A DNA stretch of 64,000 nucleotides, from NCBI GenBank assembly GCA_910583675.1, contig CAJTYH010000013.1:1-64000 (forward strand). Reading direction: 5' to 3'. This stretch comes from an uncultured Muribaculaceae bacterium. Its GTDB lineage: Bacteria; Bacteroidota; Bacteroidia; Bacteroidales; Muribaculaceae. Positions 50,567-58,380 of this stretch are shown here, in pieces (the stretch's first letter is position 1; every line of letters begins with the position of its first letter). A program made the position numbers and the translations under genes. Below the pieces are notes generated by a model. The model saw only the letters and a program-made list of their open reading frames with translations. It made no database searches and had not been told where the DNA came from.

Positions 50567-51690
50567 TGGAAAAGGACGGGATATTGCGTTGCTTCGGCAT
50601 TGTTGCCGAGGAGTGTGGGATATTGCCGGTTGGCAACGGGCATATCAATGATACGTTCAAGGCTGTAGACAGTCGTACAGGGCGGTCGTATATACTACAG
50701 CGTATCAACCATAATGTGTTCCGTGATGTTGATCTGCTTCAGGAGAATATAGGAAAGGTGACCGCCCATATCCGTCGCAAGCTTGAGGCGTCAGGTGAAA
50801 CGGATATTGACCGGAAGGTATTGACGCTGGTCAAAAGGGGGGATTCGGAGAAGACTTACCTCCAGGACGGCGATAGCTACTGGCGGGTGGAACTTATGAT
50901 CACTGATGCGGAGACGCGGGAGTCGGTGACGCAGGAGAATGCCCGGCATGCGGGTGTGGCTTTCGGTCGGTTTCAGGAGATGCTGAGCGATATGCCTGAC
51001 GTGATAGGGGAAAGCATTCCCGATTTCCACAACATGGAACTGCGTTTGCTGCAGCTTGATGAGGCTGTCAAGGCGGACGTGGCCGGAAGGCTCGGCACTG
51101 TGAGGGAGCTTTTGTATGAATTAAGGAAACGGGCGGAGCATGCCTGTCTTGCCGAGCGGCTTTACCGTGAAGGCCGGTTGTCTAAACGCATATGCCATTG
51201 CGACACTAAGGTCAGCAATATGCTGTTCGATAGCAACGGCAGCGTTCTTTGCGTGATCGATCTTGACACTGTGATGCCGTCATTCGTGTTTTCGGACTTT
51301 GGAGATTTCCTGCGCACGGCGGCCAACAATGGGGACGAGGATGACCGTGATCTTGACCGTGTGGAATTCGACATGGATATTTACCGTGCATTCACGGAAG
51401 GTTATCTGGAGGGAGCCGGCGGTTTTCTCACGGAGACAGAGATTGCAAATCTTCCATACGCTGCAGAAAGATTCGCCTATATGCAGGCCGTACGCTTCCT
51501 GACAGACTATCTTAACGGCGACACGTATTACCGTATTTCCTATCCCGACCATAACCTTGTGCGGGCGCGTGCCCAGTTCAAGCTGCTGCAGTCCATTGAG
51601 GGATGCCTCCCTGAAATGGCAGAGCTTACCGACCGCCTGGCATCCAAATATGCCGCATGTCCGCCCGGCAAGAGCATGCCGCGTATGTGA
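50566..51690 (+). CDS. N-acetylhexosamine 1-kinase-like phosphotransferase (NahK type)
   Basis: Kinase of the aminoglycoside-phosphotransferase fold, 374 residues. It follows the layout of NahK of Bifidobacterium longum, which makes N-acetylhexosamine-1-phosphate: G-loop region PVGNGHINDTF (22-32), YILQRINHNVF (46-56), catalytic HCDTKVSN with D213 and N218, metal-binding VIDLDTVMP with D232, and YPDHNLVRARAQ near the end. Its ATG overlaps the stop of the GH109 gene by one base, so the two are translated together. A plausible path is release of GalNAc by GH109, uptake, and C1 phosphorylation here for nucleotide-sugar or catabolic use. Substrate is inferred from resemblance and context. Confidence 0.78.
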   Translation: MEKDGILRCFGIVAEECGILPVGNGHINDTFKAVDSRTGRSYILQRINHNVFRDVDLLQENIGKVTAHIRRKLEASGETDIDRKVLTLVKRGDSEKTYLQDGDSYWRVELMITDAETRESVTQENARHAGVAFGRFQEMLSDMPDVIGESIPDFHNMELRLLQLDEAVKADVAGRLGTVRELLYELRKRAEHACLAERLYREGRLSKRICHCDTKVSNMLFDSNGSVLCVIDLDTVMPSFVFSDFGDFLRTAANNGDEDDRDLDRVEFDMDIYRAFTEGYLEGAGGFLTETEIANLPYAAERFAYMQAVRFLTDYLNGDTYYRISYPDHNLVRARAQFKLLQSIEGCLPEMAELTDRLASKYAACPPGKSMPRM

Positions 51691-51715
51691 TTTTTGAGGT
51701 TAGGCCATATCCCGT

Positions 51716-51746
51716 TTTGAGTGTTGTGGGAAAATGAGTAATTTTG
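51716..51746 (+). promoter_or_regulatory. Promoter for dedA-rpe operon
   Basis: TTTG (51716-51719), a 19-base spacer and TAATTTTG (51739-51746) match the consensus fully. The leader is about 95 bases. Confidence 0.75.
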
Positions 51747-51847
51747 TGGGGCTTAAGGGTGAGGGAACAAAACGGCGCGTGCGGATGTTTTATTCCGGAG
51801 ACGATGTGTCTGTTTTGCTGATTAAACTATAATTCAACAGTTTGTTT

Positions 51848-52549
51848 ATGATTGAATGTGCCATTTCCGACTATGCCAGCGCCCAGTATCTGTTGCAGCT
51901 ATTCATGGAGAACGCCGGGTACTGGTTGGTATTCCTGTTTATGGTAATCGAAAGCTCGTTTCTTCCTTTCCCCTCGGAAGTAGTGGTGCCTCCTGCGGCA
52001 TTTCTCGCCGCGCAGACGGCGCGTCAACTGACGTATCAAGGTGAGACCATCGCCATACCCGACATGAACGTGTTTCTGATAGTGCTTGTGGCGACTGCCG
52101 GTGCCATCGTTGGGGCCTTGATCAACTATTATCTGTCGGTGTGGGTAGGACGTCCGATAGTGTATGCGTTCGCCAACAGCAAGTTCGGCCATGCCTGTCT
52201 TATAGATCAGGAGAAGGTGGAAAAGGCTGAACGGTATTTCGACGAGCATGGTGCCGCATCTACTTTCATTGGGCGCCTGATTCCGGCTGTGCGTCAGCTC
52301 ATCTCCATCCCTGCCGGGCTGGCTCGCATGAACATAGTAAAGTTCGTGATCTTTACGGGACTTGGAGCCATGGTGTGGAACTGCGTGCTTGCCGCGCTTG
52401 GCTACTGGCTCGGCAAGACGATAGACATAAGCCAGCTCTATGCCAAGGTAGAGGAATACAACGGGTATCTGACTATTGCGGGCATCGTGTTGCTTGTATG
52501 CTGCATCGGATACATTGCATGGAATGTGATCAGTAAACGTAAAAAATAG
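51848..52549 (+). CDS. DedA-family membrane protein
   Basis: Inner-membrane protein of 233 residues from the DedA/VTT family, whose members flip lipids such as undecaprenyl phosphate or phosphatidylethanolamine. Features are the re-entrant FLPFPSEVVVPPAAFLA (about 37-53), the acidic E in VIESSF and the second half motif GRLIPAVRQLISIPAG (about 140-155) with its conserved Arg residues. Four to five membrane segments are present. A TTG six bases upstream is in frame; the ATG at 51848 is preferred. Rpe starts four bases after the stop. Flippase activity is family knowledge and not proven for this branch. Confidence 0.88.
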   Translation: MIECAISDYASAQYLLQLFMENAGYWLVFLFMVIESSFLPFPSEVVVPPAAFLAAQTARQLTYQGETIAIPDMNVFLIVLVATAGAIVGALINYYLSVWVGRPIVYAFANSKFGHACLIDQEKVEKAERYFDEHGAASTFIGRLIPAVRQLISIPAGLARMNIVKFVIFTGLGAMVWNCVLAALGYWLGKTIDISQLYAKVEEYNGYLTIAGIVLLVCCIGYIAWNVISKRKK

Positions 52550-52553
52550 CTAT

Positions 52554-53198
52554 ATGAAAGTTTCGCCGTCGTTGTTGTCAGCCGATTTCGGCAACCTTGA
52601 CCGGGATGTGGAAATGCTCAACCGGAGCAGTGCCGACATGATCCACCTTGATGTGATGGACGGGGTGTTTGTTCCCAACATCTCTTTTGGATTCCCTGTC
52701 ATAGAGGCCGTTGCCAAAAAGGCAAAGAAACCGCTTGACGTGCACCTTATGATCGTCAATCCGCAGAACTACATATCGCAGGTGCGCGATTGCGGCGCGG
52801 CGATAATGAACGTGCACCAGGAAGCATGCGTGCATCTTCACCGCACGGTGGAAGCGATAAGGAAGGAGGGAATGAAAGCTGCTGTGACGCTTAATCCCGC
52901 CACTCCGGTGTGCTTGCTTGAGGATATCATAGCAGACCTTGACATGGTGCTGCTCATGTCTGTCAATCCCGGTTTCGGAGGACAGAAGTTCATCGGCAAC
53001 ACGGTGGCCAAGATCCGTCGTCTGCGTGATCTTATAGATCGTTGCGGCTCTCATGCCGAAATCGAAGTGGACGGTGGCGTGAATGCCGAGACGGCTCCTC
53101 TGCTTGCAGAGGCCGGTGCCGACATACTTGTGGCCGGGAGCTATGTTTTCAATGCCGAGGATCCTTTGGGTGCGATCAGCTGTCTCAAGGCCGTGTGA
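52554..53198 (+). CDS. rpe: Ribulose-phosphate 3-epimerase
   Basis: TIM-barrel enzyme of 214 residues that interconverts ribulose-5-phosphate and xylulose-5-phosphate in the pentose phosphate pathway. Expected motifs are SPSLLSADFGNL at the start, IHLDVMDGVFVPNISFG with the first catalytic Asp and metal His, DVHLMI, VNPGFGGQKF for phosphate binding and EVDGGVN with the second Asp. Full length. Placed four bases after the DedA gene, a common Bacteroidales pairing with no evident functional link. Confidence 0.97.
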   Translation: MKVSPSLLSADFGNLDRDVEMLNRSSADMIHLDVMDGVFVPNISFGFPVIEAVAKKAKKPLDVHLMIVNPQNYISQVRDCGAAIMNVHQEACVHLHRTVEAIRKEGMKAAVTLNPATPVCLLEDIIADLDMVLLMSVNPGFGGQKFIGNTVAKIRRLRDLIDRCGSHAEIEVDGGVNAETAPLLAEAGADILVAGSYVFNAEDPLGAISCLKAV

Positions 53199-53273
53199 CC
53201 TGCTTAAGGGCGCCGTTATATTTTGAAATGGGGGGAGGAAAGGATGGGAAACCAGAAATGTCAGCAAATTGCA

Positions 53274-56228
53274 ATGAATGAAGAATCGCTGAGCCAGCTT
53301 TATCTTAAGGATACGGCGTTTCAGGATCTGATGCAGCGCCGTATTTTCAACGTGCTCCTTGTGGCGGCTCCGTATGATGCCTTTATGATGGAGGAAGACG
53401 GTCGCGTGGAGGAGCAACTTTATAATGAGTATGTGGCTCTGAACCTCTCTTCCCCGCCACGAATCACCCGTGTGTCGCATATCAGTGAGGCTCTTGCGGC
53501 CATGTCGCAGAAGCATTTCGATCTGGTGATAGCCATGCCGGGTATGGACATAAGCGACACTTTCATCACTGCGAAGACGCTCAAAGAGGCTCATCCCCGG
53601 GTGCCGGTAGTGGTGCTTACTCCGTTCTCAAAGGAGGTTTCGAGGCGCATAGCCTCGGAGGATCTTAGCGGCGTGGACTATGTGTTCTCGTGGCTCGGCA
53701 ATGTTGATCTCCTTCTCGCCATAATCAAGCTGCTGGAGGATAAGATGAACGCCGACAACGATGTGCTCGGGGTGGGTGTGCAGATGATCCTCATGGTTGA
53801 GGATTCCGTACGGTTCTATTCTTCAATACTTCCTCACCTTTACAAGTTCCTTCTCAAGCAGAGCGTGATCTTCTCCACTGAAGCCCTTAACGAGCATGAG
53901 AAGATGCTCCGCATGCGCGGCCGTCCCAAGGTGATCCTTGCACGCGACTATGAGGAGGCCATGGCTCTTTACGAGAAGTTTTCCGACAAGATGCTGGGGG
54001 TGATCACCGATGTGAGTTTCATGCGTGGGGGGGTGAAGGATCCGCGTGCGGGTCTGAGATTCGCCGAATTCCTGCGGTCGCGCGACCCATATCTTCCGAT
54101 CATAGTGGAGTCCACAGAGAGCGACAACAGAAGCCGGGTGGGCAGCTTCGACGGTGTGTTCCTTGACAAGACCTCAAAGAAACTTCCGGTAGATCTGGGG
54201 CAGGCGATAATGAAATGCTTCGGTTTCGGCGATTTCCGCTTCCTTGATCCGGAGACCGGCAAGGAGATAATGCGTGTCTCGTCGGTCAACGAGCTTCAGA
54301 AGAGGATGTTCGACATACCGTCGGCTTCGTTGCTGTATCATGCGCGCCGTAATGACATTTCCCGATGGCTTTACTCCCGTGCGATGTTTCCGATCGCAGA
54401 TGTGATCAAATGGCATCGCTTCAATTCCCTTGAGGAGGCTCCTGCGGTAAAGCGCCTGTTCTTCGACCTGATAGTGAAATACCGCAAGATGAAGAACCGT
54501 GGGGTAGTGGCCGAGTTCCGCAAGGATCGTTTCGACTACTATTCCAATTTCGCGCGTATCGGTCAAGGCTCGCTTGGAGGCAAGGGACGCGGCCTCGCTT
54601 TCATAGACTCCATAATAAAGAAGCATCCCGAATGCGATAGCTTCCACGGTGTCACCATCACGATTCCCCGAACAGTAGTGCTCTGTACGGATATATTCGA
54701 TGAGTTCATGGCCGACAACGACCTGTATCCGCTTGCATTGAGCAATGCTTCCGACGAGGAGATCCTTGTGGCATTCCTCAAGGGTCGGTTGCCGGAGAGA
54801 GTGCGTGACGACCTGTTGGCGTTGACAGAGGTTGTAGACAGGCCTCTGGCCGTGCGCAGTTCCAGCATCCTGGAGGATTCGCATTATCAGCCGTTTGCGG
54901 GGGTGTATTCCACCTACATGATACCGCGCGTGGAGGATGGGGAGAGCATGCGCAAACTGTTGACAGATGCAATAAAGGGTGTGTATGCATCGGTCTTCTA
55001 TGCCGAGAGCAAGGCTTACATGACGGCCACATCCAATGTCATTGACCAGGAGAAGATGGCTGTCATAATACAGGAGGTCGTGGGGAAGGAATACGACGGG
55101 TATTATTTCCCGTCTTTCGCGGGTGTCGGGAGATCCCTGAATTATTATCCTCTCAACGACGAGCTTCCGGAGGAGGGGGTAGCCGAGGTGGCTGTAGGTC
55201 TTGGGAAATACATAGTCGACGGCGGCCGTGCCCTTCGTTTTTCCCCGCGACACCCCGACAAGGTGCTGCAGACTTCCACGCTGGAACTTGCCCTGCGTGA
55301 TACGCAGCGTGATCTGTACTGCATAGATCTCAATGAGATAGACGGTAATTTCAAGGTGGATGACAGTTTCAATCTGACCCGCGCCAACGTGCAGGACTTC
55401 AAGGATACCGATGCCTTGCGGCTGATGGTCTCCACTTTCGATCCCAATGACCAGATGATACGTGACAGTGCAGAAGGGCGCGGGCGTAAGGTTGTGACAT
55501 TCTCGAATATCCTGCGCGACAAGGCTTTCCCTCTGGCCGAGGCGGTGAATTTCATGCTGACCGAGGGGCAGCAGGCCATGCAGCGTCCTGTAGAGATAGA
55601 GTTCGCCGGCAACATAGAAGGGGACGGCGACCAGAAAGGACGCATATATTGGCTTCAGATCCGTCCGATAATAGACCGCAAGGAGGATGTGGACGAGGAA
55701 CTTATGTCTCTGCCAGACGAAAAGCTAATATTGCGCAGCAATACCGCGCTCGGGCATGGAACGACCGACAACATAACCCGGATCGTCTATGTGCGTCCCG
55801 ACACGTTCTGTTCATTCAACAACCGCGCCATAGCCGCCGAGATTTCTGAAATCAACAGGCGGATGCTTGAGCGCGGGGAGGGCTACATACTCATAGGCCC
55901 CGGCAGGTGGGGCTCGAGCGACGATGCCCTCGGTGTGCCTGTGCGATGGGCTGACATATCCGCCGCGAGGCTCATAGTGGAGACCGCGCTTCACAACTAC
56001 CGTATAGAGCCGAGCCAAGGCACCCATTTTTTCCAAAATCTAACCTCCTTCGGGGTAGGATATTTCACGGTGAATCCGTTCGGGAAAGACGATTACATAG
56101 ACCAGGAATTTTTGGATGCGCAACCGGCGGAATATGAGAGTGAATTTGTGCGTGTGGTTGATTTCAGCACGCCAATTACGATCGGCATAGACGGACGGCG
56201 CACTTCGGGTATTGTCTGCAAGCCGTGA
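53274..56228 (+). CDS. Receiver-domain / PEP-synthase-like ATP-grasp protein
   Basis: Large protein of 984 residues. The N-terminus holds two receiver-like domains: the first (about 20-155) lacks the phospho-Asp; the second (about 170-330) keeps the acidic pair ED, D246 in VITDVSF, a Ser/Thr and the K of FLDKTSK. A PPDK/PEP-synthase ATP-grasp domain follows (about 430-810), with the Gly loop QGSLGGKGRGLAFID, AVRSSSILEDS with FAGVYSTY, and IYWLQIRPI. There is no phosphohistidine swivel or PEP-binding barrel, so it cannot be a normal PEP synthase. A C-terminal domain of about 170 residues contains GPGRWGSSD. The gene is widely kept in Bacteroidetes; function is unknown. Start chosen at the conserved MNEESLSQLYLKD. 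An ATG at 53244 with a strong purine-rich site is an alternative. Confidence 0.8.
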   Translation: MNEESLSQLYLKDTAFQDLMQRRIFNVLLVAAPYDAFMMEEDGRVEEQLYNEYVALNLSSPPRITRVSHISEALAAMSQKHFDLVIAMPGMDISDTFITAKTLKEAHPRVPVVVLTPFSKEVSRRIASEDLSGVDYVFSWLGNVDLLLAIIKLLEDKMNADNDVLGVGVQMILMVEDSVRFYSSILPHLYKFLLKQSVIFSTEALNEHEKMLRMRGRPKVILARDYEEAMALYEKFSDKMLGVITDVSFMRGGVKDPRAGLRFAEFLRSRDPYLPIIVESTESDNRSRVGSFDGVFLDKTSKKLPVDLGQAIMKCFGFGDFRFLDPETGKEIMRVSSVNELQKRMFDIPSASLLYHARRNDISRWLYSRAMFPIADVIKWHRFNSLEEAPAVKRLFFDLIVKYRKMKNRGVVAEFRKDRFDYYSNFARIGQGSLGGKGRGLAFIDSIIKKHPECDSFHGVTITIPRTVVLCTDIFDEFMADNDLYPLALSNASDEEILVAFLKGRLPERVRDDLLALTEVVDRPLAVRSSSILEDSHYQPFAGVYSTYMIPRVEDGESMRKLLTDAIKGVYASVFYAESKAYMTATSNVIDQEKMAVIIQEVVGKEYDGYYFPSFAGVGRSLNYYPLNDELPEEGVAEVAVGLGKYIVDGGRALRFSPRHPDKVLQTSTLELALRDTQRDLYCIDLNEIDGNFKVDDSFNLTRANVQDFKDTDALRLMVSTFDPNDQMIRDSAEGRGRKVVTFSNILRDKAFPLAEAVNFMLTEGQQAMQRPVEIEFAGNIEGDGDQKGRIYWLQIRPIIDRKEDVDEELMSLPDEKLILRSNTALGHGTTDNITRIVYVRPDTFCSFNNRAIAAEISEINRRMLERGEGYILIGPGRWGSSDDALGVPVRWADISAARLIVETALHNYRIEPSQGTHFFQNLTSFGVGYFTVNPFGKDDYIDQEFLDAQPAEYESEFVRVVDFSTPITIGIDGRRTSGIVCKP

Positions 56229-56295
56229 GGTTTTTTTCGAATGATTGCGGTAAGAATTCGTTTTGAAGGCATAATTTCGTGATGTTCAAAAATAA

Positions 56296-56331
56296 AAACT
56301 CCCGTTGGATTGCATAATTCAACGGGAGTTT
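56296..56331 (+). terminator. Intrinsic terminator after ATP-grasp gene
   Basis: AAACTCCCGTTG (56296-56307) pairs exactly with CAACGGGAGTTT (56320-56331) around a 12-base loop. It overlaps the promoter of the next gene. Confidence 0.85.
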
Positions 56332-56340
56332 CTATCTTTG
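56309..56340 (+). promoter_or_regulatory. Promoter for coiled-coil gene, overlapping terminator
   Basis: ATTG (56309-56312), a 20-base spacer and TATCTTTG (56333-56340). The -33 box lies in the terminator loop and the -7 box directly after its stem. Confidence 0.6.
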
Positions 56341-56408
56341 TGAGATAGTATAACCGGATATGGGCGGCAATGGAGCGCCTTGATCTGAAACCACAAAAAC
56401 TAAGCATG

Positions 56409-58247
56409 ATGAGTTTCGTAAAGACGCTGAAAAAGGCTCTTGGGTTCAGTGACTCTGAAATGGAAGAAGAGGAACTGGAGGGTATAGACGCTCGTGTCAC
56501 CCCTTTGCGTAGCCGTGGCGAAAATGCAGCCGCAATATCACGCGAGGAGCAGTTGACGACATCCCAGTCTGATCATGATGAGGCGGAAATCGGCAGTGAC
56601 AATGAGCCGTCTGATGCCGTTTCAAACGGGGATGGCTCCTCCGTTTCCGGGGATGCGGTTACTCCGGATGCAATTTTTGAATCGGTGGTTCGGATTTTTA
56701 ATGAGGCTCTTCCCGATTTTCTCCATAGTACGGTAGATGAAAAGAGCCAGAGGGAGTACCTTTACCGTGCCCTTGACTCCTCGATGAAAAGCTATCTTGA
56801 CAGTCTGTCGGAACGTGCCGGACGCGATTGCAGTCAGCGTTTTGAAAATGAACGCCGCAGCATGCAGATGGAAATGGAGGAGCTGCGCAGGAAAGTACAG
56901 AAGGAGGAAACCGACAGCTCGGAATCGAAGAAACTTCAGCTTAGCGCCGAAAGGCAGAAGCGGGCGCTCAACGAGCGGTTGCATGAATTTGAAAAGCAAC
57001 TTGCCACACTTCAGGCAGAGAACGAGCAGTATGTCCTTGAAAACAAGAGCCTGATGAACAAACTGCGTGTATCCGCACTGACATCGGGCAACGGGGACAC
57101 TTCATCGGATGGCCAAACGGCAGAAAGGATGGAAGAACTCGCGCACGGACTTGAAGCCGCGCAGGAGGAACTTGCCGTACAGAAAGAGCTTACAGCCAAG
57201 GCGCAACAGGAAGCCAAGGAAAACCTCATGGCGCTTGACATGAACCGCCGCAAGCTCGCCTCAAGCATGGAGGAATGGCAGGCGGAAAGTGCGGAGAAGG
57301 ATGAGCAGCTTGCTTCATCGCGTGCGCAGGCTGATAGGCTGGCCTTGGAGGTGGAGAAATTGCGTGCCGCTTTGGAACAGGCCAAGGTCAAGGATGAGTT
57401 CGGTGGGGCGATGATAAATGAATTGCAGTCCAAGGCTGCGGAAGCTCGTGACGAGGCTGCTGATGCACGTCAGCAGCTTGAGAGTCTTCAGGCTGAAGTC
57501 GCTTCCCTGCGTGCCGGAAACGCGCGTCTGGAGGCGGAACGAGCCTCCTTGTCCGAGCGGCTTGACGAGGCCAATGAAAGTCTGCGCGTGGTTGAGGAGA
57601 TGCATCTGCAGCTTGACAAGCTTGAAGAGGCAAGGAAACATAACGAGTCGGTGCAGCGTTGCCAGAAAGATGAGATCCTCGCCCTTACAGAGCAGTTGAA
57701 ACGTCAGGAACTGGAAAAAGCGGAATACTCTGAAGCGATGGCGGCAAAGGAAAACTCCATACGCAATCTGGAGGAGCAGACCGATTCGCTGCGCAAGACC
57801 ATAGAGAACAATCTCTATGAACATGCCCGTTCGGAAAGCGTGTTGCGGGCTGAAATAGACCGTCTGAAATCGTTGGCCGGCAGGACACCGGAAAAGGCGC
57901 AAACCTATCCGTCTGATGCCGGCACCCTTTCGTTCGCGGAAGAACCGTCCATGTCTGACGGCGAGACCCTAGAGGTGCTTCTTCCGGCCTCCAAGGAGGA
58001 GGGCAGAAACGGGGCTTCCGCTGATCCGGCAGAGGGCAAACGCAAGGGTGGCAAGCGGGGACGTAAGCCCAAAGTGCGCATATCGGCCATTGATGATACC
58101 ATAGAGGATACCGACTGGCTTGTTGCCACGCCTCCTGCGGGGAAAAAGGCACAAGCGGCACGGCAGGACAACTCCAACGAGTTCGGTTACAAGGAGCCGG
58201 ACAGGAAAATAACACCGGATCACCCCGCGCAGATGTCCCTTTGGTGA
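56409..58247 (+). CDS. Long coiled-coil protein with C-terminal clamp-like motif
   Basis: Cytoplasmic protein of 612 residues, unrecognised by name. It opens MSFVKTLKKALGF, then an acidic, Ser-rich disordered stretch and a short helical domain (about 80-140). A nearly continuous coiled coil follows (about 145-490) with heptads rich in Glu, Ala, Arg and Leu. The tail is basic (KRKGGKRGRKPKVRISA) and contains DDTIEDTDWLV. It ends in PAQMSLW at the very C-terminus. QMSLW resembles sliding-clamp-binding peptides such as QMSLL of E. coli MutS. The basic region could bind DNA. In-frame ATGs at 56370 and 56406 are possible; 56409 opens the most typical start. A DNA-linked role is inference. Confidence 0.65.
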   Translation: MSFVKTLKKALGFSDSEMEEEELEGIDARVTPLRSRGENAAAISREEQLTTSQSDHDEAEIGSDNEPSDAVSNGDGSSVSGDAVTPDAIFESVVRIFNEALPDFLHSTVDEKSQREYLYRALDSSMKSYLDSLSERAGRDCSQRFENERRSMQMEMEELRRKVQKEETDSSESKKLQLSAERQKRALNERLHEFEKQLATLQAENEQYVLENKSLMNKLRVSALTSGNGDTSSDGQTAERMEELAHGLEAAQEELAVQKELTAKAQQEAKENLMALDMNRRKLASSMEEWQAESAEKDEQLASSRAQADRLALEVEKLRAALEQAKVKDEFGGAMINELQSKAAEARDEAADARQQLESLQAEVASLRAGNARLEAERASLSERLDEANESLRVVEEMHLQLDKLEEARKHNESVQRCQKDEILALTEQLKRQELEKAEYSEAMAAKENSIRNLEEQTDSLRKTIENNLYEHARSESVLRAEIDRLKSLAGRTPEKAQTYPSDAGTLSFAEEPSMSDGETLEVLLPASKEEGRNGASADPAEGKRKGGKRGRKPKVRISAIDDTIEDTDWLVATPPAGKKAQAARQDNSNEFGYKEPDRKITPDHPAQMSLW

Positions 58248-58380
58248 ATTATTTGCCGTGGAAACAGTCACGGGTTTCCGATTCGATCGTAGACGTGGGC
58301 AAAAGGTGGATGAATGGGGATGCAAGAATTTAAACCTGAAAAAGGAAGATTGGTAATAAGATAAGCCTTTTGTAGACAAG

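Noticed and set aside
52578..53594. 338-codon reverse open frame across rpe and the start of the ATP-grasp gene
   Set aside because: It crosses two well-supported forward genes and has shadow composition.
54174..55253. 359-codon reverse open frame inside the ATP-grasp gene
   Set aside because: It is antisense to the conserved nucleotide-binding motifs and no family features are visible.
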